This document shows, piece by piece, positions 51,954-61,541 of a stretch of 64,000 nt of DNA. The DNA comes from an uncultured Paraburkholderia sp. GTDB taxonomy: Bacteria; Pseudomonadota; Gammaproteobacteria; Burkholderiales; Burkholderiaceae. A model generated the notes under the pieces. It made no database searches. It was not told the DNA's origin and was given only the letters and a program-made list of their open reading frames with translations. Each line of letters begins with the position of its first letter. The stretch's first letter is position 1. The stretch covers positions 1 through 64,000 of the forward strand of contig CALNWS010000004.1 of the NCBI GenBank assembly GCA_940747215.1. Direction: 5' to 3'. Made by a program: the position numbers and the translations under genes.

Positions 51954-53081
51954 TCAGGCGCTGCGCGGCTCGGGTTCGTCGTCGGTCAGAAAACCTGCGT
52001 CCTGCGCAGCATCGCGGCGCTCTTCGTGATCGCCGTGCGCTGCCGTGATCGGGTTTGGCTCGGCGGCATGCTCCGTATTGCGGAGTACGCTCGAGTCGTG
52101 CGCGGGTGTTACCGGATCAGCCCGGGCAGCCGGATCGTGATTCTGTGCGGCTTCGTCGACGCCGGACTGCGTGTCCTCGGATTCGACATGGGCCGCTTCG
52201 CCCGTGGGTGCTTCAGCGGTGTCGCGTGCCGAGCCGGATTCCGGTTCGTCGTGACCGGTGCCCGCGTTGGCCGCGCCCGCCTGTGTTCCGGCGATATCCT
52301 CGTCGATACCCTCATTGTGAGCCGTCTGCGCCGGTTCAGCATTCGAGCCATGCTCCGCTGATGCCTGCTGCCCTTCGGCCGGCCCTTCAGCCTGTGCCTC
52401 GACTTCTTCTCTAGCGATTTCCGTTCCTGCCACGCCACCAACGGCTCCAGCCTCTTCGCTCGCCACGACGTCGACATCGGCTGCTTCACCCGAACCGAAC
52501 ACCTGCGCGATCTCGGCGTCGGAAAACTCGATCGCGTGCTGGCCCAGCAAGTCCGCATTCAGTTGCGCCGACGGATCCGCGAGCGGCGGCAACTCGTCGA
52601 GCGCGCGCAGACCGAGGTCGTCGAGGAACTGACGCGTGGTGGCGTACAGCGCCGGACGTCCCGGCACGTCACGATGGCCGATCACTTCGATCCAGCCGCG
52701 ATCTTCGAGCTGCTTGACGACCTGCGTGTTCACCGTGACGCCGCGAATCTCTTCGATATCGCCGCGCGTGACCGGTTGCCGGTATGCAATGATCGCGAGC
52801 GTTTCGAGCACCGCGCGAGAATATTTCGGCGGTTTCTCGGGATGCAAGCGGTCCAGATACGAACGCATTGCGGGCTTGCTTTGAAACCGCCAGCCCGAAG
52901 CCAACCCGACCAGCTCCATACCACGCCCCGACCAGTCCTGCCTGAGGTCTTCGAGCAAAGTCCTAACGGTGTCTGCCGACACGGCGTCGGCAAAGAGCTT
53001 ACGCAACTCGCCGAGCTTTAACGGCTCCTGCGCGCAGATCAAGGCAGTCTCGAGGACGATCTTCGCCTCTTGGGTATTCAT
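51954..53081 (-). CDS. scpB: Segregation and condensation protein ScpB
   Basis: The protein has 375 residues from [20 protein letters not shown] at 53081, which is preferred to an upstream Met that adds 13 unlike residues. Two winged-helix domains occupy about residues 1-170 ([40 protein letters not shown], then [20 protein letters not shown]). The last 180 residues are an acidic Ala/Glu/Asp-rich tail. ScpB bridges the SMC-ScpA kleisin complex in chromosome segregation. It is followed by rluB. Intact; the tail is the least conserved part. Confidence 0.93.
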   Translation of the reverse strand: MNTQEAKIVLETALICAQEPLKLGELRKLFADAVSADTVRTLLEDLRQDWSGRGMELVGLASGWRFQSKPAMRSYLDRLHPEKPPKYSRAVLETLAIIAYRQPVTRGDIEEIRGVTVNTQVVKQLEDRGWIEVIGHRDVPGRPALYATTRQFLDDLGLRALDELPPLADPSAQLNADLLGQHAIEFSDAEIAQVFGSGEAADVDVVASEEAGAVGGVAGTEIAREEVEAQAEGPAEGQQASAEHGSNAEPAQTAHNEGIDEDIAGTQAGAANAGTGHDEPESGSARDTAEAPTGEAAHVESEDTQSGVDEAAQNHDPAARADPVTPAHDSSVLRNTEHAAEPNPITAAHGDHEERRDAAQDAGFLTDDEPEPRSA

Positions 53082-53364
53082 GCAGCTAGGTCGGACCCTG
53101 TGGTCAAAGAACCGGATCAAACAGACGATGTGGAACTGAAGACGCGCTCGCCCGATTCTGATCGGTCATATTGATTGATGGGAGCACGCACCGGGGGGAG
53201 GCGAAACAGGCAATCGAGTCAAACCCAGCCGGACGGAGCAGCGATATTCCTGAAAGGAGTCGCGTGACTGAGAGCTATATTACGCAAAAACAATCAGTGC
53301 GTAAAGGCGCAATGCCCCGCGCATCGTCGGCCGGGACCCGCCAAGCCGTTATTCCAGACGGCGT
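53082..53364. other. 283-bp spacer with no recognisable gene
   Basis: It lies between the scpB start and the 3' end of the aminotransferase pseudogene. It should contain the scpB promoter. Nothing else is recognised. Confidence 0.4.
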
Positions 53365-54219
53365 TCAGCGCGACGCGCCGTGTTCACTCAAAAATTTCCG
53401 CAGTCGTTCGACGCCCGCATCCAGGCGCGGTGTCGCACGCATAGCACCAGCGCACGAAACCTTCCCCCTGCGGACCAAACGCACTGCCCGGCGCCAAGCC
53501 GAGCCCCGCTTCGCGCACCAGATGATCGCGCGACGCCTTCAGGTCAAGCACCAGTTCCTGCGTGAAACGCTCGCCCTCTTTCACCACCGCGATGCCTGCC
53601 TGCTGCACGAACGACGGCGCGCACGACGTGTTGTACTCCACCAGCTTGCCGAGATCGCCCATGAGCGCGGTAGGCGCGACGATCCAGCCGAGCCGTCAGC
53701 CCGTCATGAGCCACGCCTTCAAAAACGAGTTGACGCAGATCACCCGCTCGTCGCGCGAGGCCAGATCGAGAAACGACGGCGCCGTGCGCGTGTTGTCGGC
53801 CTAGCCGCCTGCGTAGTACAGACGTTCGTATACTTCGTCGGCGACGATCCAGATGCCATGCCGCCGGACTCAAGCACGGTGCGCTGGTCGTCGCGGCTCA
53901 TCACCCAGCCGGTTGGATTGTTCGGCGAGTTGATCAGCAGCATGCGCGTATCCGGCGTGAGCGCCATGAGCATTTGTTCGACGTCGAGCGCCCAACCATT
54001 GTCGCCGTACTGGAGCGCAACCGTTTCGACATGCGCACCGAGAATTTTCGGAATCTCGACCAGATTCGGCCACAGCGGCGTGACGGCCACGACGCGATCG
54101 CCCGCGCCCACCACCAGTTGCGCGGCCAGCATCAGGGCGCTCACGTAGTCGGCAAGCGCCACACGCACGGCGTCGCGCGCGTTCGGAACGGAGAGAGCGG
54201 ACAGAGCCGGTTCGGTCAT
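53365..54219 (-). pseudogene. PLP-dependent aminotransferase (class I/II) pseudogene
   Basis: Fold-type I motifs are clear. ALMLAAQLVVGAGDRVVAVT and LVEIPKILGAHVETVALQYG are followed by LLINSPNNPTGWVMSRDDQR. In another frame come IVADEVYERLYYAGG and VNSFLKAWLMTG*RLGWIVA. The stop there replaces the residue between the PLP-Lys segment (SFLKAW) and RLGW, probably Trp. The N-terminal 60-80 residues are missing and part of the text before ALMLAAQ is deleted. A last frame change precedes ERLRKFLSEHGASR* at 53365. It probably acted on an amino acid. The substrate is unknown. Confidence 0.85.
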
Positions 54220-54291
54220 CGAGGCTTCCAGACTCCAGACTATTGATGTGAGGCGGCGAGCGAGTGGCTAGCGCTCAGCCGGAAGGCCAAC

Positions 54292-54313
54292 AGTGTAGCG
54301 CGAGTGTAGCGCG
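54292..54313 (+). repeat. 11-bp perfect tandem duplication
   Basis: AGTGTAGCGCG at 54292-54302 is repeated at 54303-54313, in the gap between the aminotransferase and LysR remnants. Confidence 0.9.
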
Positions 54314-54427
54314 GCGTCTTTTTTACGACGGCAAACTCTGCGGTGCGTTTCGAGCGGCGGCCGCCGCATATTGCCTGCGCCCGAAAGCCGTACCCTGACG
54401 GTAGCCAATGCCGCGCCCAAGCCATGT

Positions 54428-55321
54428 TCAACCGAGGTCTTCCGCGCGTGCCGGAACCTGCCGGATCAGCCCTCAGACGGCCTCGGCGGCCGGCGAAAGC
54501 GAGCGGTCGCGGCGCCGTACCAGTTCGACGGTGCGCTGCGCGTGCGGCACGAGCGGCCGGGCGACCAGCGAAGCACCGGCCGGCAGCAGCAGCGCGAGCC
54601 ACGGCAGCACGCTCACGCCGACGCCCGCCTCGACGAGGCCGAACACAGTGGCCGAGTTCCTGTACAACGGTGGCGTTCACGCCGTGCCAGCATAACGGCA
54701 TCGATGATCGGCCGGCTGCCCGACGAGTAATCGAGCATGACGAGCTGCTGCCCTTCCAGATCGCTCCACGCAACCTGCTTCTGCGCCGCAAGCGGATGGT
54801 CGTCGCGCGCGACGACGCAAAACGAATCGGTCATCAGCGTTTCGCTCAGCAGGTCGTCGGAAGAAAAGGGGCCGACGATCACGCCGAAGTCCACCTCGCC
54901 CGACTTCACCTTGCGCACCACGTCGCTTTGCACGTCGTCGCGCAAACCGATCGCGATGTACGGAAACTGTCGCACACAACGCGGCGACGACGCCCGGCAT
55001 CAGCCGGCAGGCGACCGTCGGGCTCGCGGCCACCACGACCCGGCCGCGGCGCTGCTCGCCGATTTCGCGGATCTCGCGTAGCGCGTCGTCCAGATCGGTC
55101 AGCAGACGCGACACGCTCGACACGAGGTTTCCGCCCACGTCCGTGAGCTGCACCTCGCGCGTGGTCCGGTCGATCAACTTGAGACCGATCTCGCCCTCCA
55201 GTTCGCGCACACAACGACTCACCGCCGACTGCGTCAGGCCGATTTCATCGCCTGCCCGGCTGAAGCTCTGCAGCCTCGCGACCTCGATGAAAACCCTTAG
55301 CTGGCGCAGCGTCACATTCAT
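54428..55321 (-). pseudogene. LysR-family regulator pseudogene
   Basis: The N-terminal winged helix is complete: MNVTLRQLRVFIEVARLQSF, then LTQSAVSRCVRELEGEIGLK. The effector domain breaks near 54975 (after VVAALCATVS) and resumes as RQFPYIAIGLRDDVQSDVVR. It breaks again near 54700 before SATVFGLVEAGVGVSVLPWL. A TGA interrupts LSPAAEAV*GLIRQVPARAE close to the end, where Trp is expected. The final stop is at 54428. It is upstream of, and on the same strand as, the broken aminotransferase. Target genes are unknown. Confidence 0.85.
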
Positions 55322-55734
55322 TTACCGACCTTATCAATCTCATATTTTGATGCGTATTGGTAAGCAAGGTAAGCAAGCCGGCGTTCGGAAGCACGTGTTT
55401 CGTAATATCCCTGCAACGCAGCAATAAGGCGCAAACGCACGCTGCGCGGGCCTGATTGCACAAGATTGGTGATTGTCCAGATTTGCGAGATGGGTTTTTT
55501 TTAGATTCTCATACGCCCCTAGCTAGCGCCCACGCTGGCCCGCTGTCAAGGGCTTTCAGGCAGTTGGACTCAACTTGGCACACATCCTGCGTTTTCACAA
55601 GGGTCGGCGCCACGGTCTTTCAACTGTGTACCAAATCGTGGCAAGCCCGACCCTCCCTAACACTCGCCTATCGAGTGCATGGAAAGTGCGCGGCGCGGGG
55701 CAGCACACCGGAGTTAGCTTCGCTGAGGTGAAAC
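55322..55734. other. 413-bp spacer without a recognisable gene
   Basis: It lies between the LysR start and the transposase-like ORF. A run of eight T residues lies near 55494. The ORF's ribosome-binding region (GAGGTGAAAC) lies at its right end. Confidence 0.4.
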
Positions 55735-56136
55735 ATGATGCTGTTCGACGATTTGAGAGACAACGAGTGGGCGCTGGTCGAGGCACTGTTCTGTGCCGAA
55801 CCTGCACGGAGCGAACGACGCGGTCGGCCACGCGTGGAAGCGCGCGCGGTCGTCAACGCGGTGCTTTGGGTACTCTCGACCGGTGAAGGCTGGTCGAAAC
55901 TGCCGGGCCGTTACCCGTCGCCGCCGACCTGCCGCCGCCGCTTCGACGAGTGGCAAGCGGATGGTACGCTCGCCGAAATTGTGAAGCGACTCGGCACGAG
56001 CGGCCGCGAGATTTCGCTGCGTGGCCGTATCGGCACCACGGCTGCGAAACCGCCGGCACCGCCGAGCCGCGACCGCCTGCGCGGCGTATTCTGGACGAAT
56101 CCGGAATCATGGCGCGCTCCGGTCAAGATGACCTGA
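55735..56136 (+). CDS. Orphan IS5-type transposase N-domain protein (DUF4096-like)
   Basis: This 133-residue intact protein starts MMLFDDLRDNEWALVEALFC, with GAGGTG upstream. The core RRGRPRVEARAVVNAVLWVL, STGEGWSKLPGRYPSPPTCR and RRFDEWQADGTLAEIVKRLG matches the N-terminal helix-turn-helix domain of IS5-family transposases. It ends with a non-transposase tail (LRGVFWTNPESWRAPVKMT). No DDE domain, second ORF or terminal inverted repeat is visible. Proteins of this length and tail occur as conserved single genes in Burkholderia, so it is probably a domesticated DNA-binding protein, not an active IS. It is intact in a heavily eroded stretch. Confidence 0.7.
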   Translation: MMLFDDLRDNEWALVEALFCAEPARSERRGRPRVEARAVVNAVLWVLSTGEGWSKLPGRYPSPPTCRRRFDEWQADGTLAEIVKRLGTSGREISLRGRIGTTAAKPPAPPSRDRLRGVFWTNPESWRAPVKMT

Positions 56137-56465
56137 CGCACATGCACATCCGCTTTGCCTCCGGGTGTCTCAAGGCGCCCGGCATGTCGTACTTCAATCC
56201 GGGCTGCTGCGCAGGGTCGTAGATGCCAGCCGCACCTGTCATGGGCACCGCTCACCGGCGCGCCCAACGTGGTTGTCGCTGCGGTTTTATACGCAATCGC
56301 CCATCCATTCATGCCCTGTCGACGCGCTGCTTCAGAGTCAGAAGCCGCGCGACAGTTTCGGATGAAATATCCATTTACTATTGCTTACAGCGTGCTTTCG
56401 CGAGTAGGTATACCTTGTGTCTATGCAAACAGGCCTTGAGTCGATTGGCTTGACGGAAACTCAGC

Positions 56466-56738
56466 ATGAAACCAATGTCACTGCTTCTGTGCGGCATTGT
56501 CGTTTCAGCGATGGCCGTACCGGCGTTCGCACAGGAACGCCAGCAGGCGTGGAACTGGCGGCCGGAACGCAGGGCTAGCCTGCAAGCTTGGCAACAGAGC
56601 GAAGCGCGTCCCCGCGACTTCACGCCGCCTACGCCGCGCGGCGACTTGCGCGACGATATCGCCAGCAATGCGACCGCTCGGAAATATGCAGCGATGATTT
56701 TCCACCAGCCGTCGAGACGACGGCCGGAACATACATGA
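56466..56738 (+). CDS. Small secreted protein of unknown function
   Basis: This 90-residue frame starts MKPMSLLLCGIVVSAMAVPA. It has a clear signal peptide with cleavage after AFAQ. The mature part is short and rich in Arg, Gln and Pro (ERQQAWNWRPERRASLQAWQ), without cysteines or a known domain. It is flanked by unknown genes. The C-terminal Arg-rich end (HQPSRRRPEHT) could result from a late frameshift. I do not recognise a family. Confidence 0.5.
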   Translation: MKPMSLLLCGIVVSAMAVPAFAQERQQAWNWRPERRASLQAWQQSEARPRDFTPPTPRGDLRDDIASNATARKYAAMIFHQPSRRRPEHT

Positions 56739-56754
56739 AAGCTCGCGAACCGGC

Positions 56755-57078
56755 CTAAGGCCTGACTTCAAGCACGGCGGCGGCCCGTGTTTCAGCGGAC
56801 TCTACGACGTAGTCGTTCATGCGCTGATCTGTCCAAGTGAGCAATCGCTCGTCGTGAGCGAGCCGCGCGAATTCGGCCTTGCCGCGCTCGGTGAGCACGG
56901 CGATGTCGACTGGAGCATGAAAACCCGGTGCCGGAGCGACGGTGCGCTGCCGAACGGTGTCCATCAGGCCTAACGCGCGAAGATATTTGAACACACCCGG
57001 CCTTCTGGCCCATGGGACTTGGCGATATTGCGCCCGCCGCAGCGCTTCGAGTACTGCTTCGTTGGAATACGTGATCAT
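56755..57078 (-). CDS. Hypothetical protein, 107 residues, possible winged helix
   Basis: The frame is MITYSNEAVLEALRRAQYRQ, then PWARRPGVFKYLRALGLMDT, VDIAVLTERGKAEFARLAHD and ERLLTWTDQRMNDYVVESAE. The helix pattern followed by LTERGKAEF is reminiscent of winged-helix proteins, where the wing often precedes a similar LTxxG motif. There is no signal peptide or membrane segment. It is intact and convergent with the small secreted protein to its left. Function unknown. Confidence 0.6.
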   Translation of the reverse strand: MITYSNEAVLEALRRAQYRQVPWARRPGVFKYLRALGLMDTVRQRTVAPAPGFHAPVDIAVLTERGKAEFARLAHDERLLTWTDQRMNDYVVESAETRAAAVLEVRP

Positions 57079-57369
57079 CTCACTTCTTTCTTAAAGTGCA
57101 GCTATGACACATCTATGCCCAACACGTCATCGCGTCACCAATGACGCGCCTAGCACCCGCCCCGGTCTGGAATCCGGCTGTGTAGAATCAGGCGCGCTCC
57201 GCTAGGTGCTGCCTGATCTCGTTCCGGAACCCCCGTCTGAATGGCATGTTAGCGTTCTGTCCTAGGGCCGACAATGCAACCGCTGCGGCGCGATAGCAAG
57301 CCCGAAGATTTGTTCCGAAAGACATACGTTACCCCATTTAAATTGATTTTATTCATTTTATAGCGCTTT

Positions 57370-57875
57370 TTTTGCAGCAATCATGCTATGGAAAAGCGCC
57401 CGCCGCCGCTCGACGTCCTGTTGCGCATCAACGCGAGCGCCGAGAATTACGCGGCCTGCAAATGCGCGGCGGTCAGTTGCCAGGTAATCGTGAGCGGCGG
57501 CAATCCGCAGCGTCACAGGCCAGCGAGGCAGACACCTACCTGCCCTACCTGTTGCGCCGCCAAGTGCCGCGCGACGACATCGTGCTCGAAAACACGAGCC
57601 GCACGACGTACGAAAACGCGCGCAACTTAGCGTCCATTGTGGACGGCGCACGTTACGATTCGTTGATACTGGTCACATCCGCGTATCAGATGCCGCGCGC
57701 GATGCTCGACTTTCACCGCTTCGGCCTTGAACCTCAGCCGCTCATTTCCAGCGCGCGGCGCGCGAAGCTCGGCGTGATGCCGCGCTTCTACAACCTCGAA
57801 AGCGCCGAGATCGCGCTGCATGAGCTGATCGGCATCGCGCAGTTTCATGTGTATCGCGCGATCAGATGGTTCTAG
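57370..57875 (+). pseudogene. YdcF/ElyC-like DUF218 protein pseudogene
   Basis: The C-terminal half is clear: ASEADTYLPYLLRRQVPRDD, ENTSRTTYENARNLASIVDG, ILVTSAYQMPRAMLDFHRFG and ESAEIALHELIGIAQFHVYR. This matches DUF218 proteins such as YdcF and ElyC (membrane-anchored, linked to envelope metabolism). The preceding SCQVIVSGGNPQ piece lies in another frame. The N-terminal membrane helices and part of the catalytic-like loop are missing. Frame breaks near 57510 and the absence of a start region make it a pseudogene. Confidence 0.8.
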
Positions 57876-58179
57876 ATTCGCGCCTTGCACACTGTCTGCG
57901 CGTTTGCACGGCGAGCACTGAAAAGTAGTCCATCCAAACGTTTCAGTACAAGCCTTTACATCGTGGCCACGATCAGTCTGTGATTTGCGCATGAACTGCG
58001 GCAGATGGCAGCCATGCTGCCGTCGCAAGCCCCGACGCATGCGAAAGTAACCAGATGTAAGCATTTGTCACTTCAGTTACAAAAGCATCTGCTGGAGCGG
58101 ATATTGCTGACTAGAATGCATTGTCTTTCCATCTGGACAGGCAAATTCTCGGGTTAACAATCACTCTGCGGAGGTAGCA
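57876..58179. other. 304-bp spacer, probable promoter region of the next gene
   Basis: No recognisable gene. The right end holds GGAGG 5 bp before the ATG at 58180. AT-rich words around 58065-58120 may be the promoter. Confidence 0.4.
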
Positions 58180-58422
58180 ATGAAGAAAGTGTCCCTGGCA
58201 ATCCTGGTTTCCCTCAGTGCCGTAGCAGGCGCGGCGTATGCGCAAGACAAGGGCGTCATGACGAGCACCGATCCGGCCAAGGCCGCCGACGTCGAACAGC
58301 GGGCGCAAGATTTGCAAAACCGCCAGCAAGCAATGAACAGCGCACCGGCCATGCCGATGAAGCATCACAAGATGACTCCGCATCATCACAAGAAGGCGCC
58401 GAAGGCGGACGCCGGATCCTGA
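58180..58422 (+). CDS. Small periplasmic protein with a His/Lys-rich tail
   Basis: This 80-residue protein starts MKKVSLAILVSLSAVAGAAY, with a signal peptide cleaved after AYAQ and a GGAGG ribosome-binding site. The mature part is KGVMTSTDPAKAADVEQRAQ followed by a tail MKHHKMTPHHHKKAPKADAG rich in His and Lys, which might bind metal ions. It is followed by a terminator at 58528-58563, so it is probably transcribed alone. Function unknown; intact. Confidence 0.72.
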   Translation: MKKVSLAILVSLSAVAGAAYAQDKGVMTSTDPAKAADVEQRAQDLQNRQQAMNSAPAMPMKHHKMTPHHHKKAPKADAGS

Positions 58423-58478
58423 GTCCGGGCGGGACGTTCCGATTTCAGCTTTGCAGCCAACGATCCTTGGTCGATAAA

Positions 58479-58496
58479 CTGAACTCGCTGAACTCG
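58479..58496 (+). repeat. 9-bp perfect tandem duplication
   Basis: CTGAACTCG occurs at 58479-58487 and again at 58488-58496, just past the small periplasmic gene. Confidence 0.85.
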
Positions 58497-58527
58497 CGCC
58501 CTCACCTGCGGCCTCGCCGCCAAGGTG

Positions 58528-58563
58528 AAAAGCCGAAGCCGGCGCCGCCAGTTTCGGCTTTTT
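58528..58563 (+). terminator. Rho-independent terminator
   Basis: AAAAGCCGAA (58528-58537) pairs with TTCGGCTTTT (58553-58562), with internal GC sequence in the loop and a T-run to 58563. It follows the small periplasmic gene. Confidence 0.85.
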
Positions 58564-58731
58564 GTCGATTGTCGTTGGCGATTCTGCGTGCTATTTCGTG
58601 AGCATTTTCGTTGACGGTAGCGCGCATAACCGGCAAGCCGCCGTATCCGGCAACCGGTATGCTAAAGTCGCGCACCGTCCGGCGTCGGCCGGCATCCCCT
58701 AACCCGTGCGCACCCTAGTGTAGAGGACAGC

Positions 58732-58989
58732 ATGAGCAACATCCAGCTTGATATCGAATGGACTGAAGCAGCATCTCGCAAAATCGAGAAACTGATGCCG
58801 CGTGGCGGTCAGGAAGCTTTTCTGGCGCTGCCGCCCGTCGAATGCCTGCCGATGGAAGGCGACGTGCTGTTTCTCGGCCCCGACCGCAAGCAGCAACCGT
58901 TCATCGTGGCGGAGCGTCAGTACCATCACGACGGCGATGCGGACTGGACGATCATCCTCATTCTCGACGTGCCGCAAGCCGCGCATTGA
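58732..58989 (+). CDS. Conserved hypothetical protein, 85 residues
   Basis: The frame starts MSNIQLDIEWTEAASRKIEK, with GAGGA upstream of the ATG. It has alternating hydrophobic and charged strands (FLALPPVECLPMEGDVLFLG, ADWTIILILDVPQ) suggesting a small beta-rich cytosolic fold. No signal peptide, membrane segment or known catalytic motif is present. It is intact. I do not recognise the family. A 13-bp repeat array begins shortly after its stop. Confidence 0.7.
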   Translation: MSNIQLDIEWTEAASRKIEKLMPRGGQEAFLALPPVECLPMEGDVLFLGPDRKQQPFIVAERQYHHDGDADWTIILILDVPQAAH

Positions 58990-59004
58990 GTGACCACGTG
59001 AAGC

Positions 59005-59108
59005 GGGCTGAGCGGTCGCTTTGAACGACCGCATCATGCGGCTACATGAAGCGGCCACGTCGAACGGTCACATGAAGTCGTCGCATCAAGCGGCCACATC
59101 AAGCGCCC
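59005..59108 (+). repeat. Degenerate 13-bp tandem repeat array (eight units)
   Basis: Eight consecutive 13-bp units can be laid out from 59005. The last six are GCATCATGCGGCT, ACATGAAGCGGCC, ACGTCGAACGGTC, ACATGAAGTCGTC, GCATCAAGCGGCC and ACATCAAGCGCCC. They share the pattern ACATGAAGCGGCC with 2-5 differences each. Non-coding, between two convergent small genes. Confidence 0.8.
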
Positions 59109-59204
59109 CCATCAGACATTCACTGTACCCGGCCGCCCGACCGGAAAGCGAACGAAGAACCGGCACACAGCGTGTACGGTCCTTCTAAAAAATTCCAGAA
59201 AAAA

Positions 59205-59240
59205 GTCTCACGCAATCTTCGAGTCTCACGCAATCTTCGA
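59205..59240 (+). repeat. Perfect 18-bp tandem duplication at the end of the monooxygenase gene
   Basis: GTCTCACGCAATCTTCGA at 59205-59222 and 59223-59240 are identical. One copy contains the last codons and stop of the minus-strand gene ending at 59226. The second copy lies just beyond the stop, so the gene is not damaged. Confidence 0.95.
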
Positions 59241-59516
59241 CACGACGCGAATTTCCGGGTGCTCGACCCAATCCGCCACCGCCTGTTTGTACGCTGCGAT
59301 ATGCGCGGATTTCGCGTGCGCCGCGAGTGCATCCTGGCTTTCCCAACGTTCGATGAATACGAAGCGACGCGGCTCCTGCACGTCGCGATGAAAATCGTAT
59401 TGCAGCGTGCCCTGCTCATTGCGCGTCGGCCCGACGAGGCCTTCGGCCGCTTCGCGCAGTTGTTCTTCATGGCCCGGCTTCGCCACCGAGATTGCGACCA
59501 CCGCGATTTCCGACAT
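59226..59516 (-). CDS. Antibiotic biosynthesis monooxygenase (ABM)-fold protein
   Basis: This 96-residue protein starts MSEIAVVAISVAKPGHEEQL. The conserved pattern is LREAAEGLVGPTRNEQGTLQ, then YDFHRDVQEPRRFVFIERWE and AHAKSAHIAAYKQAVADWVE. This is the dimeric ferredoxin-like ABM fold of YgiN-type quinol monooxygenases and related small oxygenases. Substrate unknown. An 18-bp duplication at the 3' end repeats the stop codon without altering the protein. No partner genes adjoin. Intact. Confidence 0.85.
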   Translation of the reverse strand: MSEIAVVAISVAKPGHEEQLREAAEGLVGPTRNEQGTLQYDFHRDVQEPRRFVFIERWESQDALAAHAKSAHIAAYKQAVADWVEHPEIRVVSKIA

Positions 59517-59812
59517 GCCTGTTCTCCGTCACTGAAAAAGGAAAAGCAGCAGCATACCTGCCGCCTCGCCAGCCGGAGGGGGCCGCGAAACGGCATTTCG
59601 CGAAGCCCGGCGTCTGTGACGACCCGCACATTCATGCAAATTGCAATCTGCTAGACTGGGTTCGACTCATCCGTCAGAATCCAGCATGGCTGGCATCGCT
59701 CCCGCGCGTTTTCGAGCCTTGCACGCATCGTTCCGATCTCGCGAGAGCCGTGCAATTGTTGCGTGCAGCCAAGGGCAGGCGTGCCCCGTTATCCGCTTGC
59801 CGCGATGTCACC

Positions 59813-61134
59813 ATGTCCGCTCTCACGCCCGCTTTTCTTATGCCAACCGTCAGCGAAATAACCCTGAGCGGCCTGCTCCCGCATCTGGTACGGGATGAGT
59901 CCGGCTGGACCGCGACGTGGCGCGCGCTGACTTTGCAGAGCGTGTTTCAGCCGGTGCTGTCGGTTACGCATCAGTGCGTAGTGGGTTATGAAGGATTGCT
60001 GCGCGCTTTCGATCCGGTCGGCCTGCCCGTCTCGCTCGACTTACTGTTCGGCGGCATCCGCTCGGCCGCCGACGCGCGCGAACTCGATTGCATTGCGCGA
60101 TGCCTGCACGTCGCGAATTTCATGGAACAGGGCATCTAAACCGGCTGTCTCTTTCTGAACACGCGTCCATAGGTGTTCGAAACGGGCTGGCCACAACGCG
60201 CGTTCATCGATGAACTGTCCGCGCACTTCGGCTTGCCGCAGGAGCGCATCGTGATCGAAGTGCTCGAGCAGCCCGCCGACGACGAATCCGCTGTCGCCAG
60301 CATGCTCGCCGCTTCGCAGCCGCGCGACTTTCTGATCGCTATCGACGACTTCGGCACCGGCTTTTCTAACTTCGATCGTGTCTGGCGTTTTCGCCCGGAC
60401 ATCGTGAAGCTCGACCGCTCGCTTGTGTCACGCGCCGGCAAACACGAAGGCGACGATTCGATGATCAGACATCTGATCGCGATGCTGCATCAATCGGGCA
60501 CACTGGTGCTCGCCGAAGGCGTCGAGACCGAAGAAAAACTGATGATCCTGATGCAGGCCGGCGTGGCTTTCGTGCAAGGCTTCTGGCTCGGTCAACCGAA
60601 GAGTTCGATGCATGCCGCGTGCGAGAAAGTACCGGAGCTGATCGAATCGATGTGGACGAAGTTCACGCAATACGATCGCGAACATTCGGGCCACCGTCCG
60701 CTTGGTTTCGAAGGTTTCGCGGAAGCCGTGCTGGCCGCCGCCGGCACCTTCAAGGACACCGGCAACCTGTGCGAGGCCGCGCAGAAAATCTGGCATTTGC
60801 CGGAAGCACGCCGCGTGTTCATCATCGACCAGCACGGCGAACAGACTGAACCGTCGATCCCGTCGGCAGGCGTTCCGCCGACGCCGTTGCGGCTCGCCCC
60901 GCTCTACACCGGCACGCGCAGCAACTGGTCCCGGCGCGCGTATTTCAAGCTGCACTCGCGGTGCCGGGGCGTGTGGCGATGATGGGCCCACACTACTCGA
61001 TCGCGGACGACCAGGACTGCTACACCGCGGCCATCGCTTTCGAGTGCGGCGGCACGCGCGTGCTCTGCGTGGATTTCGTGCCGACACCCGCGCCCACCGA
61101 CGGACGCGCAAACCGACGCGTCCACAAGCGCTAG
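59813..61134 (+). pseudogene. EAL-domain protein with a C-terminal sensory region, pseudogene
   Basis: The start MSALTPAFLMPTVSEITLSG lies at 59813. The EAL domain is preceded by QSVFQPVLSVTHQCVVGYEG. The EAL triplet region has become GYEGLLR, already weakened. TAA and TAG codons interrupt FMEQGI*TGCLFLNTRP*VF near 60138 and 60171. The rest of the domain follows: IVIEVLEQPADDESA, IAIDDFGTGFSNFDRVWRFR and VKLDRSLVSRAG, with AEGVETEEKL. After about residue 300 comes a sensory, Cache/PDC-like region (ARRVFIIDQHGEQ, then YFKLHSR), frameshifted near 60955 and resuming as VAMMGPHYSIADDQDCYTAA to 61134. It can no longer act as a cyclic-di-GMP phosphodiesterase. Confidence 0.85.
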
Positions 61135-61152
61135 CCGACACGTTCAGCCGCT

Positions 61153-61541
61153 TTATTCGTCGACGCGGCCTCGGCCGGATTGGATCTCGCTGCGCTTCGC
61201 CTTGCCGTCGAGCCGCCGCAGGTTCGACGCGCGCGGGCCGCGTCGCCACACGCGGCTTGCGCGTAACGCTCACACTCTCGATCAGTTCGTCGAGCCGCGC
61301 GATTCATGTCCTGCTTACGATGTTCCTGCGCCTTGATAATGACAACGCCATCGCGCGTGAGCCTGTGATCGGACAGCGCGAGCAGACGCATCTTGATCAC
61401 GTTGGACAGCGACGACGCCTGCACGTCGAAGCGCAAATGAATCGCGCTCGACACCTTGTTCACGTTCTGTCCGCCCGCACCTTGCGCGCGCACTGCCGTC
61501 AGTTCGATTTCGTTCGGCGGGATCGGGTATCGGGATGTCAT
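61153..61541 (-). pseudogene. arfB: ArfB (YaeJ) ribosome-rescue peptidyl-tRNA hydrolase, frameshifted
   Basis: The start [20 protein letters not shown] and the catalytic [20 protein letters not shown] (GGQ loop) are intact. The catalytic domain continues to [19 protein letters not shown]. After this the expected tail ([20 protein letters not shown]) is in a second frame, and the ribosome-binding basic end ([20 protein letters not shown]) with the stop at 61153 is in a third. The positively charged tail that enters the mRNA channel is therefore not made in frame. ArfB frees ribosomes stalled without a stop codon. Two close indels could also be assembly errors, so this is a candidate pseudogene. 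Confidence 0.78.

Noticed and set aside
55735..56136. Transposase-like ORF as an active insertion sequence
   Set aside because: No DDE domain, no second ORF, and no inverted or target-site repeats are visible around it.
59005..59108. 13-bp repeat array as a CRISPR
   Set aside because: Units are contiguous with no spacers, too short and degenerate, and no cas gene is near.
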